A program made the position numbers and the translations under genes. The notes under the pieces are model-generated. The model made no database searches. It worked only from the letters and a program-made list of their open reading frames with translations, and was not told where the DNA came from. A DNA stretch of 64,000 bases, from assembly GCA_026126205.1 (NCBI GenBank), contig JAHCJP010000001.1, positions 1-64,000 of the forward strand, read 5' to 3'. This DNA comes from Maricaulaceae bacterium (GTDB lineage Bacteria > Pseudomonadota > Alphaproteobacteria > Caulobacterales > Maricaulaceae). Positions 8,696-17,445 of the stretch are shown here, in pieces (position 1 is the first letter of the stretch; each line of letters begins with the position of its first letter).

Positions 8696-10816
8696 ATGAC
8701 CGACGCCCCCGCCTCCGCGACGTCCGCCATTAACCCTAATGGCGGCTTCAGCCTCGCCCGGCTGTTGCGCACGCCGCTGCGCGGCGACGTGGCGCTGGCC
8801 GTCGGCATTCTCGGCATCCTGGTGATGCTGGTGCTGCCGATGCCGCGCGGGCTGCTGGACATCGCGCTGGCTGTGTCGATCTCGTTCTCCGTTCTGGTGC
8901 TGATGACGGCGCTGTTCATCAAGAAGCCGCTGGAGTTTTCGGCCTTTCCCGCCGTGCTGCTGATCGCGACGCTGCTGCGTCTGGGGCTCAACATCGCCTC
9001 GACGCGGCTGATCCTGTCGCGCGGGCACGAGGGAACCCACGCCGCCGGCGACATCATCGAGGCCTTCGGCGCCTTCGTGATGCAGGGCAATGTCGTCATC
9101 GGCGTCATCGTGTTCATCATCCTGGTGATCGTGAATTTCGTGGTCATCACTAAGGGGTCGGGCCGCATCGCCGAGGTGGCGGCGCGCTTCACGCTGGACG
9201 CCATGCCCGGCAAGCAGATGGCGATCGACGCCGACCTGTCCGCCGGTCTGATCACCGAGGACGAGGCCCGCGCCCGCCGCAAGCAGCTGGAGGGCGAATC
9301 CAACTTCTTCGGGGCCATGGACGGCGCTTCGAAATTCGTGCGCGGCGACGCGGTGGCCGGCCTGCTGATCACCGCCATCAACCTGATCGGCGGCATGATC
9401 ATCGGCGTCGCCCAGTCGGGCATGGATTTCGGCAGCGCCGCCAGCACCTATTCGGCGCTGACCATCGGCGACGGCCTGGTGTCGCAGATCCCGGCGCTGA
9501 TCGTGTCGGTGGCGGCCGGCCTGCTGGTGTCGAAGGCCGGGGTGGACGGTCAGACCGACAAGGCGCTGTTCACCCAGATGGCCGCCAACCCGGCCGGACT
9601 CGGCATGGTCGCGGCCTGCGCCTTCATCGCCGGCGTGCTGCCGGGCATGCCGTTCCTGCCCTTCGCGCTGATGGCGGCGGGGGCGGGCTCGCTGGCCTGG
9701 ATCACCTGGCGAAAATCCGAGACCGCCGCCGAAACCGAGGCCGAACAGGCGCGCGCCGACGCCGCGACGGCGAAAGCCGAGGAGGCGCCGATCGGCGAGA
9801 CGCTGGCCATCGACGACCTGAAGATCGAGCTGGGCTATTCGCTGCTGCCGCTGATCAACGATGTCGAGGGGCGGCGGCTGACCGACCAGATCCGCGCCCT
9901 GCGCCGCACCATGGCGCAGGAGACCGGCTTCGTGACCCCGCAGGTGCGCATCGTCGACAACATGCGCCTGGACGGAAACGCCTACGCCATCCGCGTCAAG
10001 GAGATGGAAGCCGGGCAGGGCGAGCTGCGCCTGCGCCAGCTGCTGATCATGGACCCGCAGGGCGCGCAGGTGGACATGCCGGGCGAGCATGTGAAAGAGC
10101 CGGCCTTCGGCCTGCCCGCGACCTGGATCGACGAGAGCCTGCGCGAGGAGGCGGTATTCCGCGGCTATACGGTGGTCGACCCCTCCGCCGTGCTGGTCAC
10201 CCACCTGACCGAGATCCTGCGCGAGCACATGCCGGACCTGCTGTCCTACGCCGAGATGGAGAAGCTGATCGCCGGCCTGTCGAAGGAGCACCGCAAGCTG
10301 GCCGACGACATCTCGCCGTCGCAGATCAGCCGCGCCGGCATCCAGCGCGTGCTGCAGAACCTGCTGAAGGAGCGCATCTCGATCCGCGATCTGCCGACGA
10401 TCCTGGAAGGCATCGCCGAGGCCAGCGCCCACAGCCAGAATGTCGACGCCATCACCGAGCATGTGCGCGGGCGGCTGGCGCGCCAGATCTGCCACGCCCA
10501 GCGCGGGCCGGACGGAACCATGCCGATCCTGGCGCTGTCGCCGCAGTGGGAGCAGGCCTTCGCCGAGGCGATGATCGGCGACGGCGAGCGGCGGCAGCTG
10601 GCCTTGGCGCCGTCGAAACTGCACGAATTCGTGGCGGCGGTGCGCGACGCCTATGAGCGCGCGGCGCAGCAGGGCCAGACCCCGGCGATGCTGACCAGCC
10701 CGATGATCCGCCCCTATGTGCGGTCGCTGGTGGAGCGCTTCCGCCCGCAGACCGTGGTGATGAGCCAGAACGAGATCCACCCCGGCGCGCGTCTGAAGAC
10801 GCTGGGCCATGTCTAG
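8696..10816 (+). CDS. flhA: Flagellar export gate protein FlhA
   Basis: This 706-aa protein is a core part of the flagellar type III export gate. The N-terminal half holds about eight membrane helices with the family motifs LPMPRGLLDIALAVSISFS and TLLRLGLNIASTR. The C-terminal cytosolic domain, which docks chaperones and substrates, starts after a Glu/Ala-rich linker near residue 345. A perfect 9-bp inverted repeat (8724-8732/8737-8745) lies within codons 10-17. FlhA stands 23 bp after flbD and may belong to the same transcript. Confidence 0.96.
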   Translation: MTDAPASATSAINPNGGFSLARLLRTPLRGDVALAVGILGILVMLVLPMPRGLLDIALAVSISFSVLVLMTALFIKKPLEFSAFPAVLLIATLLRLGLNIASTRLILSRGHEGTHAAGDIIEAFGAFVMQGNVVIGVIVFIILVIVNFVVITKGSGRIAEVAARFTLDAMPGKQMAIDADLSAGLITEDEARARRKQLEGESNFFGAMDGASKFVRGDAVAGLLITAINLIGGMIIGVAQSGMDFGSAASTYSALTIGDGLVSQIPALIVSVAAGLLVSKAGVDGQTDKALFTQMAANPAGLGMVAACAFIAGVLPGMPFLPFALMAAGAGSLAWITWRKSETAAETEAEQARADAATAKAEEAPIGETLAIDDLKIELGYSLLPLINDVEGRRLTDQIRALRRTMAQETGFVTPQVRIVDNMRLDGNAYAIRVKEMEAGQGELRLRQLLIMDPQGAQVDMPGEHVKEPAFGLPATWIDESLREEAVFRGYTVVDPSAVLVTHLTEILREHMPDLLSYAEMEKLIAGLSKEHRKLADDISPSQISRAGIQRVLQNLLKERISIRDLPTILEGIAEASAHSQNVDAITEHVRGRLARQICHAQRGPDGTMPILALSPQWEQAFAEAMIGDGERRQLALAPSKLHEFVAAVRDAYERAAQQGQTPAMLTSPMIRPYVRSLVERFRPQTVVMSQNEIHPGARLKTLGHV
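8724..8745 (+). other. Perfect inverted repeat inside the flhA start region
   Basis: The arms CCGCCATTA (8724-8732) and TAATGGCGG (8737-8745) flank a 4-nt ACCC loop. In the mRNA this would be a hairpin about 28 nt downstream of the start codon. A related palindrome (CCGCCAT-T-ATGGCGG) sits at 24003-24017. It may affect flhA translation or be a chance or repeat-derived sequence. Confidence 0.5.
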
Positions 10817-10829
10817 GGATGTTTGAGGC

Positions 10830-11852
10830 TTGCGACTGAAAACCTTCTCCGCGCGATCGCTGACCGAGGCCATGGCCCAGGTGCGCCGCGAGCTCGGCCC
10901 CGATGCGGTGATCGTCGCCACCGGCGACGCGCCCGGCGGCGGGGTGGAGGTGCGCGCCGCGGCCGAAGGCCCGCGCTTCGCCGCGCCGGAGGAGCCGGCC
11001 CGCGCCCGCGCCGGACGCCTGGCCGAGGCGGCGAAACGCGCCCGCGGCGACGCCGCCGAGGGGCTGGCGCGCATCGAGGCGGCGCTGGTGTTCCACGGCG
11101 CGCCGGACCATGCCCGTGACGCCATCCTGTCCGCCGCCGAAGCCTTCGCGGGCGACGCCGCGGCGGCGATGCTGGCCGGGGCGCTGGAGGCGCGCTACGC
11201 CTTCCGGCCGCCGCCGCCGGTTCCGGAACGGGCGCTGCTGTTCGCCGGCGCGCCGGGAACAGGCAAGACCTCGGCGCTGGCCAGGTCCGCCGCGCGCGCC
11301 GTGGCGGCGGGGGTTCGCCCGGTGCTGGTCTCCGCCGACGCCGAGCGCGCCGGGGCCGAGGCGCGGCTGCGCGAGCTGGCCGGGCGCCTGCAGGCGGAGT
11401 TCATCGCCGTCGACGACCCGCGCGAGCTGGAGCGCGAGATGGCGCGCATCGAGGCCGGGCCGGTGTTCATCGACGCCCCGGCCGTCAACCCGTTCGAGAT
11501 CGACGACCTCGACATGCTGGCCGGGTTCGCCGCCGCCGGCGACGCCGAGATCATCCCGGTGCTGGACGGCGGCGGCGCCGCGGCCGACGCCGAGGACATC
11601 GCCGCCATGCTGGCCAGCCTGGGCGCCATGCGCATGATGCTGGCGAAGCTGGACTGCGCCCGGCGGCTGGGCGCCGTTCTCGGCGCAGGTGAGGCGGGCC
11701 TGGCCTTCGCCCAGGTTTCGGCCAGCCCCTATATCGGCGCCGGCCTCGCGCCGGCGACGCCGCTGCGCCTCGCCCGGTTGCTGCTGGACGAACGCGGCCT
11801 GCCCGACGAGGCCTTCGAGGACGAGACCATGCAAGGAGACGGCGGCGCATGA
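10830..11852 (+). CDS. flhF: Flagellar biosynthesis GTPase FlhF-like
   Basis: This 340-aa SRP-type GTPase is related to FlhF, which helps place the flagellum at the pole. The start is the TTG giving RLKTFSARSLTEAMAQVRRE, the usual FlhF N-terminus; an AGGGA lies about 10 nt upstream. The Walker A motif is GAPGTGKT (140-147). The nucleotide-specificity motif is the divergent AKLDCARRLG in place of TKLD. The linker and NG domain are shorter and more Ala-rich than in Pseudomonas FlhF, suggesting a divergent member. It overlaps flhG by ATGA. Confidence 0.85.
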   Translation: MRLKTFSARSLTEAMAQVRRELGPDAVIVATGDAPGGGVEVRAAAEGPRFAAPEEPARARAGRLAEAAKRARGDAAEGLARIEAALVFHGAPDHARDAILSAAEAFAGDAAAAMLAGALEARYAFRPPPPVPERALLFAGAPGTGKTSALARSAARAVAAGVRPVLVSADAERAGAEARLRELAGRLQAEFIAVDDPRELEREMARIEAGPVFIDAPAVNPFEIDDLDMLAGFAAAGDAEIIPVLDGGGAAADAEDIAAMLASLGAMRMMLAKLDCARRLGAVLGAGEAGLAFAQVSASPYIGAGLAPATPLRLARLLLDERGLPDEAFEDETMQGDGGA

Positions 11853-12649
11853 AGATCGCAACGGGCCCCGGCGGCCATCCGGCCGGACGCATCCTGGCCG
11901 TCGCCTCCGGCAAGGGCGGGGTGGGCAAGACCGTGATCAGCGCCGGGCTGGCGCACGCCTTCTCGAAACTGGGCGAGCGGGTGCTGCTGGTCGACGGCGA
12001 TCTCGGCATGGCCAATATCGACGTGCAGCTGGGCCTGTCTCCCGACGCCGACCTCGGCGACGTGCTGGCGGGGCGGGCGCTGCTGGAGGAGGCGGCGCTG
12101 CCGGTGCTGGGCGGCGCGCCCGAGCGCGGCGGGTTCGACGTCATCTCCGGGCGTTCCGGCTCCGGCGCGCTGGCCGGGCTTTCGGCGCAGGCGGTGTCGC
12201 GGCTGGCCAGCGGCGTCACCGCGCTGGCGCTGTCCTATGACCGGGCGATCATCGACCTCGCCGCCGGGGCCGACGCGGCGACGCTGCGGCTGGCGCTGGC
12301 CGCCGACGACGTGATCATCGTCGTCACCGACGAGCCGACCTCGCTGACCGACGCCTACGCCTTCGTCAAAACCCTGCGCCTGCGCGACGAGGGCGCGGCG
12401 CCGCTGATCGCGGTCAACAACGCCCCGGACGAGGGCAAGGCGCGCGCCGCCTACGCCACTTTCCGCAAGACCTGCGAATCCTTCCTGGGCTTCGCCCCGG
12501 CGCTGGCCGGCTGCGTGCAGCGCGACGGCAAGGCGCCGGACGCCATCCGCGCCCAGCAGCTGCTGGCCCACCGCCATCCCAATTGCGGCGCGGCGCGCGA
12601 TATAGAGGCCCTGGCCGGCGCTCTCGCCCGCGGCCTGAAAGCGGCCTGA
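11849..12649 (+). CDS. flhG: MinD-like ATPase FlhG (FleN family)
   Basis: This 266-aa deviant Walker ATPase pairs with FlhF to control flagellar number and position. The P-loop GKGGVGKT (21-28), the VLLVDGDLGMANIDVQLGL switch region, and the VIIVVTDEPTSLTDAYA strand identify it. It starts inside the flhF stop (ATGA), as expected for a co-translated pair. Just after the stop is a block of palindromic GC-rich repeats that may end the transcript. Confidence 0.92.
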   Translation: MKIATGPGGHPAGRILAVASGKGGVGKTVISAGLAHAFSKLGERVLLVDGDLGMANIDVQLGLSPDADLGDVLAGRALLEEAALPVLGGAPERGGFDVISGRSGSGALAGLSAQAVSRLASGVTALALSYDRAIIDLAAGADAATLRLALAADDVIIVVTDEPTSLTDAYAFVKTLRLRDEGAAPLIAVNNAPDEGKARAAYATFRKTCESFLGFAPALAGCVQRDGKAPDAIRAQQLLAHRHPNCGAARDIEALAGALARGLKAA

Positions 12650-12689
12650 GCACACCCGCCAAAGTGCGAAGGATTCGGGTTCCGGTTTC

Positions 12690-12775
12690 CCTCCCCTGGA
12701 GGAGAGGGCCAGGGTGGGGTGAACGACGCCATTGTTTCGCCCCCCACCCCAACCCTCCCCCGCGGGGGAGGGAGG
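12690..12775. repeat. Palindromic intergenic repeat (CCCTCCCC family)
   Basis: This block has nested inverted repeats: CCCTCCC/GAGAGGG at 12690-12708, GGGTGGGG (12712-12719) with CCCCACCC (12742-12749), and the 20-bp perfect palindrome at 12753-12772 (CCCTCCCC-CGCG-GGGGAGGG). It occupies the 257-bp gap between flhG and the next gene. Related CCCTCTCCC elements occur at 18620-18775. Such elements are common in alphaproteobacterial intergenic DNA. No gene is visible in this gap. Confidence 0.7.
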
Positions 12776-12906
12776 TTCGCCCTTCGCTTGAGAGACGAAA
12801 CTCTTTCCACGTTTCCCCTGACCGGGGAACGGGGTTGGAACCCGGCGCCGTCAATGGCGCACAGGGGCGTTTAGGGTTAAGCTGAACGCCGCGGGGAGGG
12901 GGCGTG

Positions 12907-13227
12907 ATGGGGGAGATTTACGAACGGCTGGCCACCGGCTTTCAGCCTTTCGACTGGTGGCTGATCATCATCATCTCGCTGGTCGCGGCGCTGATCATGC
13001 GGCGCTGGACGCAACTGGCGGGCGCGGCGGCCATCGCCTTCGCCGTTGATGCGGTGGTTCCTTTTTTCTACCGCGTCGCCACCGGCGTTCCGGCCGATCT
13101 CGCCTACGCCATCGCGCTGGTGCGCGTCGACGAGCGCGGCGGCCTGGTGGTGCTGCTGCGCCTGGCGCTGTATCTGGCCGTCATCGCGGTGCTGTTCGCG
13201 ATCAAGGTGCGCTACGGACGGCGGTAG
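12907..13227 (+). CDS. Small membrane protein of unknown function
   Basis: This 106-aa hydrophobic protein has three likely membrane helices: WWLIIIISLVAALIM, LAGAAAIAFAVDAVVPFF and LLRLALYLAVIAVLFAI. It ends in a basic tail (KVRYGRR), suggesting a cytoplasmic C-terminus. GGGGAGGGGG precedes the ATG. A GTG start at 12904 would add one residue. I do not recognise the family. It follows the flagellar operon but is separated by repeats, so a flagellar role is not implied. Confidence 0.7.
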   Translation: MGEIYERLATGFQPFDWWLIIIISLVAALIMRRWTQLAGAAAIAFAVDAVVPFFYRVATGVPADLAYAIALVRVDERGGLVVLLRLALYLAVIAVLFAIKVRYGRR

Positions 13228-13242
13228 GGGCGTGACTTGCGT

Positions 13243-13270
13243 CTTACGGTAAAGAGCCTTACTTTCTTAC
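13243..13270 (+). promoter_or_regulatory. CTTAC repeats before the MazE-like gene, possible operator
   Basis: CTTAC occurs at 13243-13247, 13258-13262 and 13266-13270. The first forms a small inverted repeat, TTAC-G-GTAA. They lie 17-45 bp before the antitoxin start, where toxin-antitoxin operons are usually autorepressed. Operator function is inferred. Confidence 0.35.
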
Positions 13271-13286
13271 TGAAAGGAGGCGCAGC

Positions 13287-13502
13287 ATGTCCACGCTGTT
13301 CTCGAAAGTATCGGTGAAGAGCCAGACGGTGATCCCGCGCGAGGTGCGCGAACGGCTGGGCCTGAAACCGGGCGACCGCATCCGCTATCGCGTTACGGAA
13401 GGCAGCGTGATCATCGAACGCGCCGACCCCGCCGACGATCCGTTCGCGGCCTTTAGCGAGTGGAGCAGTGAAGCCGACGAGCGCGGCTATGCCGGCCTCT
13501 GA
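13287..13502 (+). CDS. AbrB/MazE-type antitoxin
   Basis: This 71-aa protein has a SpoVT/AbrB DNA-binding fold: KVSVKSQTVIPREVRERLGLKPGDRIRYRV. It is followed by a short acidic, aromatic tail (DDPFAAFSEWSSEADERGY) that in MazE-type antitoxins wraps around the toxin. The AAAGGAGG ribosome site is strong. The toxin gene overlaps its 3' end, so the two are translated together. It probably represses its own promoter through the CTTAC repeats upstream. Confidence 0.88.
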   Translation: MSTLFSKVSVKSQTVIPREVRERLGLKPGDRIRYRVTEGSVIIERADPADDPFAAFSEWSSEADERGYAGL

Positions 13503-13842
13503 CGCGGCGCCGGCGCGTGGCGATGTCGTCGTCCTGCCCTTTCCCTACAGCGACCGGCTTGCCGAGAAGCGCCGCCCGGCGCTGGTCGTCTCCGCGCCGT
13601 CGTTGTGCGACCGTTACGGGCTGGTGTGGGTGGCGATGATCACCAGCGCCGCCAATCCGCGCTGGCCGTGCGACGTTCCGGTGCGTGACCTGACGGCGGC
13701 TGGTCTGCCTGTGGCCTCGGTCGTCCGCCCGGCCAAGATCGCTTGCATAGAGCAGGCGCGCATCATCCGCCGCTCCGGGCGGCTGATCGACGGCGACATG
13801 CGAAAGGCCGACCAGGCGCTGAAGGCGTTTCTCGGCGTGTAG
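13489..13842 (+). CDS. MazF/PemK-type toxin (mRNA interferase family)
   Basis: This 117-aa protein (ATG 13489) starts inside the antitoxin gene. It shows the MazF/PemK core: RGDVVVLPFPYSD, KRRPALVVSA, an AMITSAAN strand and SVVRPAKIACIEQARIIRRSG. MazF-family toxins cut mRNA at short sequences. An upstream in-frame GTG at 13468 would add seven residues, but the ATG gives the usual N-terminus. The pair is wedged between flhG and fliJ, so it may be a recent insertion that helps stabilise this region (inference). Confidence 0.85.
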   Translation: MPASDAAPARGDVVVLPFPYSDRLAEKRRPALVVSAPSLCDRYGLVWVAMITSAANPRWPCDVPVRDLTAAGLPVASVVRPAKIACIEQARIIRRSGRLIDGDMRKADQALKAFLGV

Positions 13843-13869
13843 AGGCGGCGTTCGACGAACCGCTGACCC

Positions 13870-14286
13870 CTAATTCGCCACGCGGCGGCGGGTCTGGGCG
13901 ATGTCGTCCAGCTCGGCCTGCTCGGCGGCGCGCAGCGCCGCCTCGGCGCGGGCGAGGCGGCGTTCCTCCAGCAGCTCGTATTTCTTCAGCTCCTGAAAGG
14001 CGGCGGTCAGGCGCTCGCGGATGGCGCCGGCCTGCACCTCGACCTCGTCCAGCGAGGCGCGGATGTTCTGCTTGCGGCGGATCACCGCCTGGGCGTAGCT
14101 GCCATAGGCCAGATAGCCGTCCTTGGACTTGGCGGCCTCGGCCTGCTCCTCGGGCACCGAGGCCTCAAGCCGGCCGATCTGGTTTTCCAGCGCGCCGCGC
14201 GCGCGGTCCAGTTCGGCGATCTGTTTCTGCAATTCCTCGACCTTGAACCGGGCCAGCCGGATCAACGGCGCGTGAGAACGGGTCAT
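13870..14286 (-). CDS. fliJ: Flagellar export protein FliJ
   Basis: This 138-aa, almost fully coiled-coil protein forms the central stalk of the FliI ATPase ring. It starts [22 protein letters not shown], typical of FliJ, and continues with heptad-like Glu/Arg/Ala helices to the end. The ATG overlaps the fliI stop by ATGA. Length is normal. It is convergent with the MazF-like gene, with 27 bp between the stops. Confidence 0.9.
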   Translation of the reverse strand: MTRSHAPLIRLARFKVEELQKQIAELDRARGALENQIGRLEASVPEEQAEAAKSKDGYLAYGSYAQAVIRRKQNIRASLDEVEVQAGAIRERLTAAFQELKKYELLEERRLARAEAALRAAEQAELDDIAQTRRRVAN

Positions 14287-15626
14287 GTCATGCCTCCATC
14301 ACCACCCAAAATCTCCCGCAGGGCCGCGAAGCTCTCGTCTATGGTCGAGGCCTCGTCTTTTCCCTGCGCGAGAAACGCCTCCAACGGATCGTTGAGGGCG
14401 ATCGCCCGGTCTGTCGCCGGGTTCGATCCGCTGGCGTAGGCGCCAAGACGGATCAATTCCTCCATGTCGGCATAGGCCGACAGAACCTTGCGCGCCTCGA
14501 TGGCGAGGGCGGCTTCGTCGCCCTCGTACACCTCGGGCGCGGTGCGGCTGATAGAGCGCAGCACGTCGATGGCGGGAAAGCGTCCCCGCTCGGCGATGGC
14601 GCGGCTCATCACCACATGGCCGTCCAGAATGCCGCGCACTGCGTCGGCGATCGGCTCGTTATGGTCGTCGCCATCCACCAGCACGGTGAACAGCGCCGTA
14701 ATCGATCCGGGCTTGCCGCCGCACTGGCGCTCGGGCCCCGGCCCGGCGCGCTCCAGCAGGCGCGGCAGCTCGGCGAACACGGACGGCGTATAGCCGCGCG
14801 TGGTCGGCGGTTCGCCGGCGGCGAGGCCGATCTCGCGCTGCGCCAGCGCGAAGCGCGTCACTGAATCCATCAGCAGCAGCACGTCCTTGCCCTGGTCGCG
14901 GAAATACTCCGCCACCGTCAGGGTCAGCTGCGCCGCCTGCCGCCGGGCCAGCGCCGGGGCGTCGGAGGTTTCGGTGACCACCACCGAACGCTTGCGCCCC
15001 TCCACGCCCAGCACGTCGTCGACAAACTCGCGCGCCTCGCGCCCGCGTTCGCCGATCAGGCCGATCACGATCACGTCGGCGTTGGAATCGCGCGCCAGCA
15101 TCGACATCAGGATCGATTTGCCGACGCCGGAGCCGGCGAACACGCCCAGCCGCTGGCCGCGCCGCATCGGCGCGAACGCGTTCAGCGCCCGCACGCCCAA
15201 GTCCAGCCGCGCGCCCAGCCGCGCCCGCTTGTGGGCGCAGGGCGGCTGGCCCTTGACAGGGTACAGGCGCGGCCCTTCCGGCAGCGGCGGTCCGCCGTCG
15301 CGCGGCAGGGCGAAGGAATCGATCACCCGGCCCAGCCAGGCGTCGCAGGGCCGGGCGTAGCCGGCGCCGGAGTCCAGCCGCGCCTCGGCCCCCGGGCGCA
15401 CGCCTTCCAGCACGCCGAACGGCATCATCAGCGCGGTCTCGCCGCGGAAGCCGACCACCTCGCACGGCGCGGACCCGGCGGCGGTGGCGACGCGCGCGTG
15501 CGCGCCCAGCGCCAGGCCGTCCTTGGGGCCCTCGGCCTCGATCAGCAGGCCGTTCACGGCCGTCACCCGCCCCGTGAGGACGCGCGGATCAAGGCTCTCC
15601 ACCCGTTCGATCAGCCCTTGCAGCAT
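14283..15626 (-). CDS. fliI: Flagellum-specific export ATPase FliI
   Basis: This 447-aa ATPase of the flagellar type III export machine has an N-terminal beta barrel, Walker A GSGVGKS (165-171), Walker [13 protein letters not shown] and the FliI/YscN motif [18 protein letters not shown]. The frame stays open further upstream, but ATG 15626 ([15 protein letters not shown]) is the normal FliI start. An export-gate motif run ([15 protein letters not shown]) is intact. It is translated with fliJ. The divergent 299-bp upstream gap holds no clear CtrA box. Confidence 0.96.
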   Translation of the reverse strand: MLQGLIERVESLDPRVLTGRVTAVNGLLIEAEGPKDGLALGAHARVATAAGSAPCEVVGFRGETALMMPFGVLEGVRPGAEARLDSGAGYARPCDAWLGRVIDSFALPRDGGPPLPEGPRLYPVKGQPPCAHKRARLGARLDLGVRALNAFAPMRRGQRLGVFAGSGVGKSILMSMLARDSNADVIVIGLIGERGREAREFVDDVLGVEGRKRSVVVTETSDAPALARRQAAQLTLTVAEYFRDQGKDVLLLMDSVTRFALAQREIGLAAGEPPTTRGYTPSVFAELPRLLERAGPGPERQCGGKPGSITALFTVLVDGDDHNEPIADAVRGILDGHVVMSRAIAERGRFPAIDVLRSISRTAPEVYEGDEAALAIEARKVLSAYADMEELIRLGAYASGSNPATDRAIALNDPLEAFLAQGKDEASTIDESFAALREILGGDGGMT

Positions 15627-15925
15627 CGCTTCTGCGCTTTCAGCGGCGGTCCTTCGGACCCTGGTTCGATGAAACAATCTAAACGAACGCGGTTGCCGCC
15701 CCGTAAACGCGGACTGCGCCAATGCGGGAAATTGCCGCGCGCCGGTTCCCATCGTGGCCGAAATCGCTATCTTGCCCGCCGAGGACGTTGACGCCCCGCG
15801 TCTTCATGCGCCCCGCCGGGGGCGGCTTGCGGGGTGAAGCGCCGGGCGGCTCTGGCCCCGGCCCGTTCCGTAAAAGACGACATAGGCGCACGCTCGCGCC
15901 GTTTCAGACCGACGGGAGACAGCCC
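15627..15925. other. Divergent intergenic region fliI / radical SAM gene
   Basis: This 299-bp gap must contain promoters for both fliI (-) and the KamA-like gene (+). A small hairpin GGTCC-TTC-GGACC lies at 15648-15660, in the likely fliI leader, and GC-rich inverted repeats lie around 15810-15850. No CtrA box with N7 spacing and no GANTC site was seen. No gene is supported here. Confidence 0.4.
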
Positions 15926-17371
15926 ATGCCGCCCGCCAGGCGTTCGCGCATCGCCGGATCGCGCCCGAAAAAGAAAGCCCTCGCCCGCGCCCGCAAGGAC
16001 AATGTCTATGCGCGCATCCGCGAGACCAGGTTCAACCGCCATATCAGTCACGATATCGCGCAATACCGGCGCTATCTGGCCGAGGGCGGGGCGGCGGTGT
16101 ATTCGGCGTCGGAGCTGAACGCGCTGGAGCGCGCCGGGGTTTCGGACCGGCTGCCGCCGCGGGCGACGGCGTATTATCTCGACCTCGCCAAGCGGTCAGA
16201 GGCGGTGCGCAATCTGATCAAGGCGCGGCCGGAGGAGATGGACGACCTGTCCGGCGAGGCCGATCCGTCCAACCAGCTGAGATACAGCCCCACGCCCGGC
16301 CTGCTGCACAAATACGAGCTGGTGCTGCTTTACGTGGTGCGCGCCTGTTCGTCCTGGTGCCGCTATTGCTACCGGTCGGACTTCCTGACCGGCAAGACCG
16401 GCAAGGACATCGCCTCGATCCACGAGGTGCGCAGCTATATCGAAAGCCATAACGCCGCGGTGCGGAAGGGCGAGACGCACCGCCCCGCGATCCGCGAGGC
16501 GCTATTGTCCGGCGGCGACCCGATGGTGCTGTCGAACCGCAACCTGTTCGACTACATGAACGGGCTGGCCGAAGCCGGGGTGGAGGTGATCCGCATCGGC
16601 ACCAAGGAGCTGGCCTTCTTCCCGCAGCGCTTCGACGACAACTTCTTCGAGATGCTGGACCTGTTCCACGAGCTGCATCCGGACGTGCTGGTGGCGTTCA
16701 TGACCCACTTCACGCACCCGGACGAGTTCCTGATGCTGGACGAAAACGGCGGCTATGTGCGCAACGCCCACGGCCGCCCGCTGCGCAATCCGGCGGTGGC
16801 GGCGCCGGTGAAACGCCTGGCCGGCCGCGCTTTCGTGACGCTGGAGAACCAGACCCCGATCATCGATTCGGTCAATGACGACGCCGGCTCCCTGCGCCTG
16901 ATGCAGCGCGAGCTGAAGCGCATGGGCGTCAACGGCCATTATTTCTTCCAGTGCCGCGAGATCGAGGGCCATCGCGCCTTCGCCGTGCCGGTGGAAGCGG
17001 CCTGGCGCATCCATAACGACAGCCAGTATGGCCTGTCGGGCATCGAACGCTCGCGCTTCGCCCTGTCGACCGAGGCCGGGAAGATGGAGATGGTGGCGGT
17101 GCTGGACGGGGTGAAGGACGCGCTTCCGCCCGGCCTGCCGCCGGAGCTGGCGCGGGCGCTGCGCGACGGGATCGTGATTTTCCGCCTGCACCGCAGTCCG
17201 GAGGCGAAGGGCCAGGGCGCGATCGTCATCGCCCGCCGCAACCCGGAGGCGGTGTGGATCACCGGTTACGAGGACCGCATCCTCTATGACGGGCGCAAGC
17301 CCGGCCCGGCGGCGGCGAAGGCCGCCGGCCTGCTGGCCGCCCTGTCGCCCTTCCTGCACGCCGCGGAATAG
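15926..17371 (+). CDS. KamA-family radical SAM aminomutase
   Basis: This 481-aa protein resembles lysine 2,3-aminomutase, which moves an amino group using PLP, SAM and a 4Fe-4S cluster. The cluster motif is CSSWCRYC (Cys141, Cys145, Cys148). It is followed by the KamA-like block AIREALLSGGDPMVLSN. The N-terminal Lys/Arg-rich stretch is not part of the catalytic core. GGGAG precedes ATG 15926. Substrate cannot be read from sequence; lysine, glutamate or a tRNA/protein lysine (as for EpmB) are possibilities, but it is longer than EpmB. Confidence 0.8.
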   Translation: MPPARRSRIAGSRPKKKALARARKDNVYARIRETRFNRHISHDIAQYRRYLAEGGAAVYSASELNALERAGVSDRLPPRATAYYLDLAKRSEAVRNLIKARPEEMDDLSGEADPSNQLRYSPTPGLLHKYELVLLYVVRACSSWCRYCYRSDFLTGKTGKDIASIHEVRSYIESHNAAVRKGETHRPAIREALLSGGDPMVLSNRNLFDYMNGLAEAGVEVIRIGTKELAFFPQRFDDNFFEMLDLFHELHPDVLVAFMTHFTHPDEFLMLDENGGYVRNAHGRPLRNPAVAAPVKRLAGRAFVTLENQTPIIDSVNDDAGSLRLMQRELKRMGVNGHYFFQCREIEGHRAFAVPVEAAWRIHNDSQYGLSGIERSRFALSTEAGKMEMVAVLDGVKDALPPGLPPELARALRDGIVIFRLHRSPEAKGQGAIVIARRNPEAVWITGYEDRILYDGRKPGPAAAKAAGLLAALSPFLHAAE

Positions 17372-17445
17372 GAATGGCGCAAAGCCGGTGGACGGCGGCG
17401 GCCATGGCGCGATAGGCATGCGCGGCAGACAGGGCCGCGCCGCGC

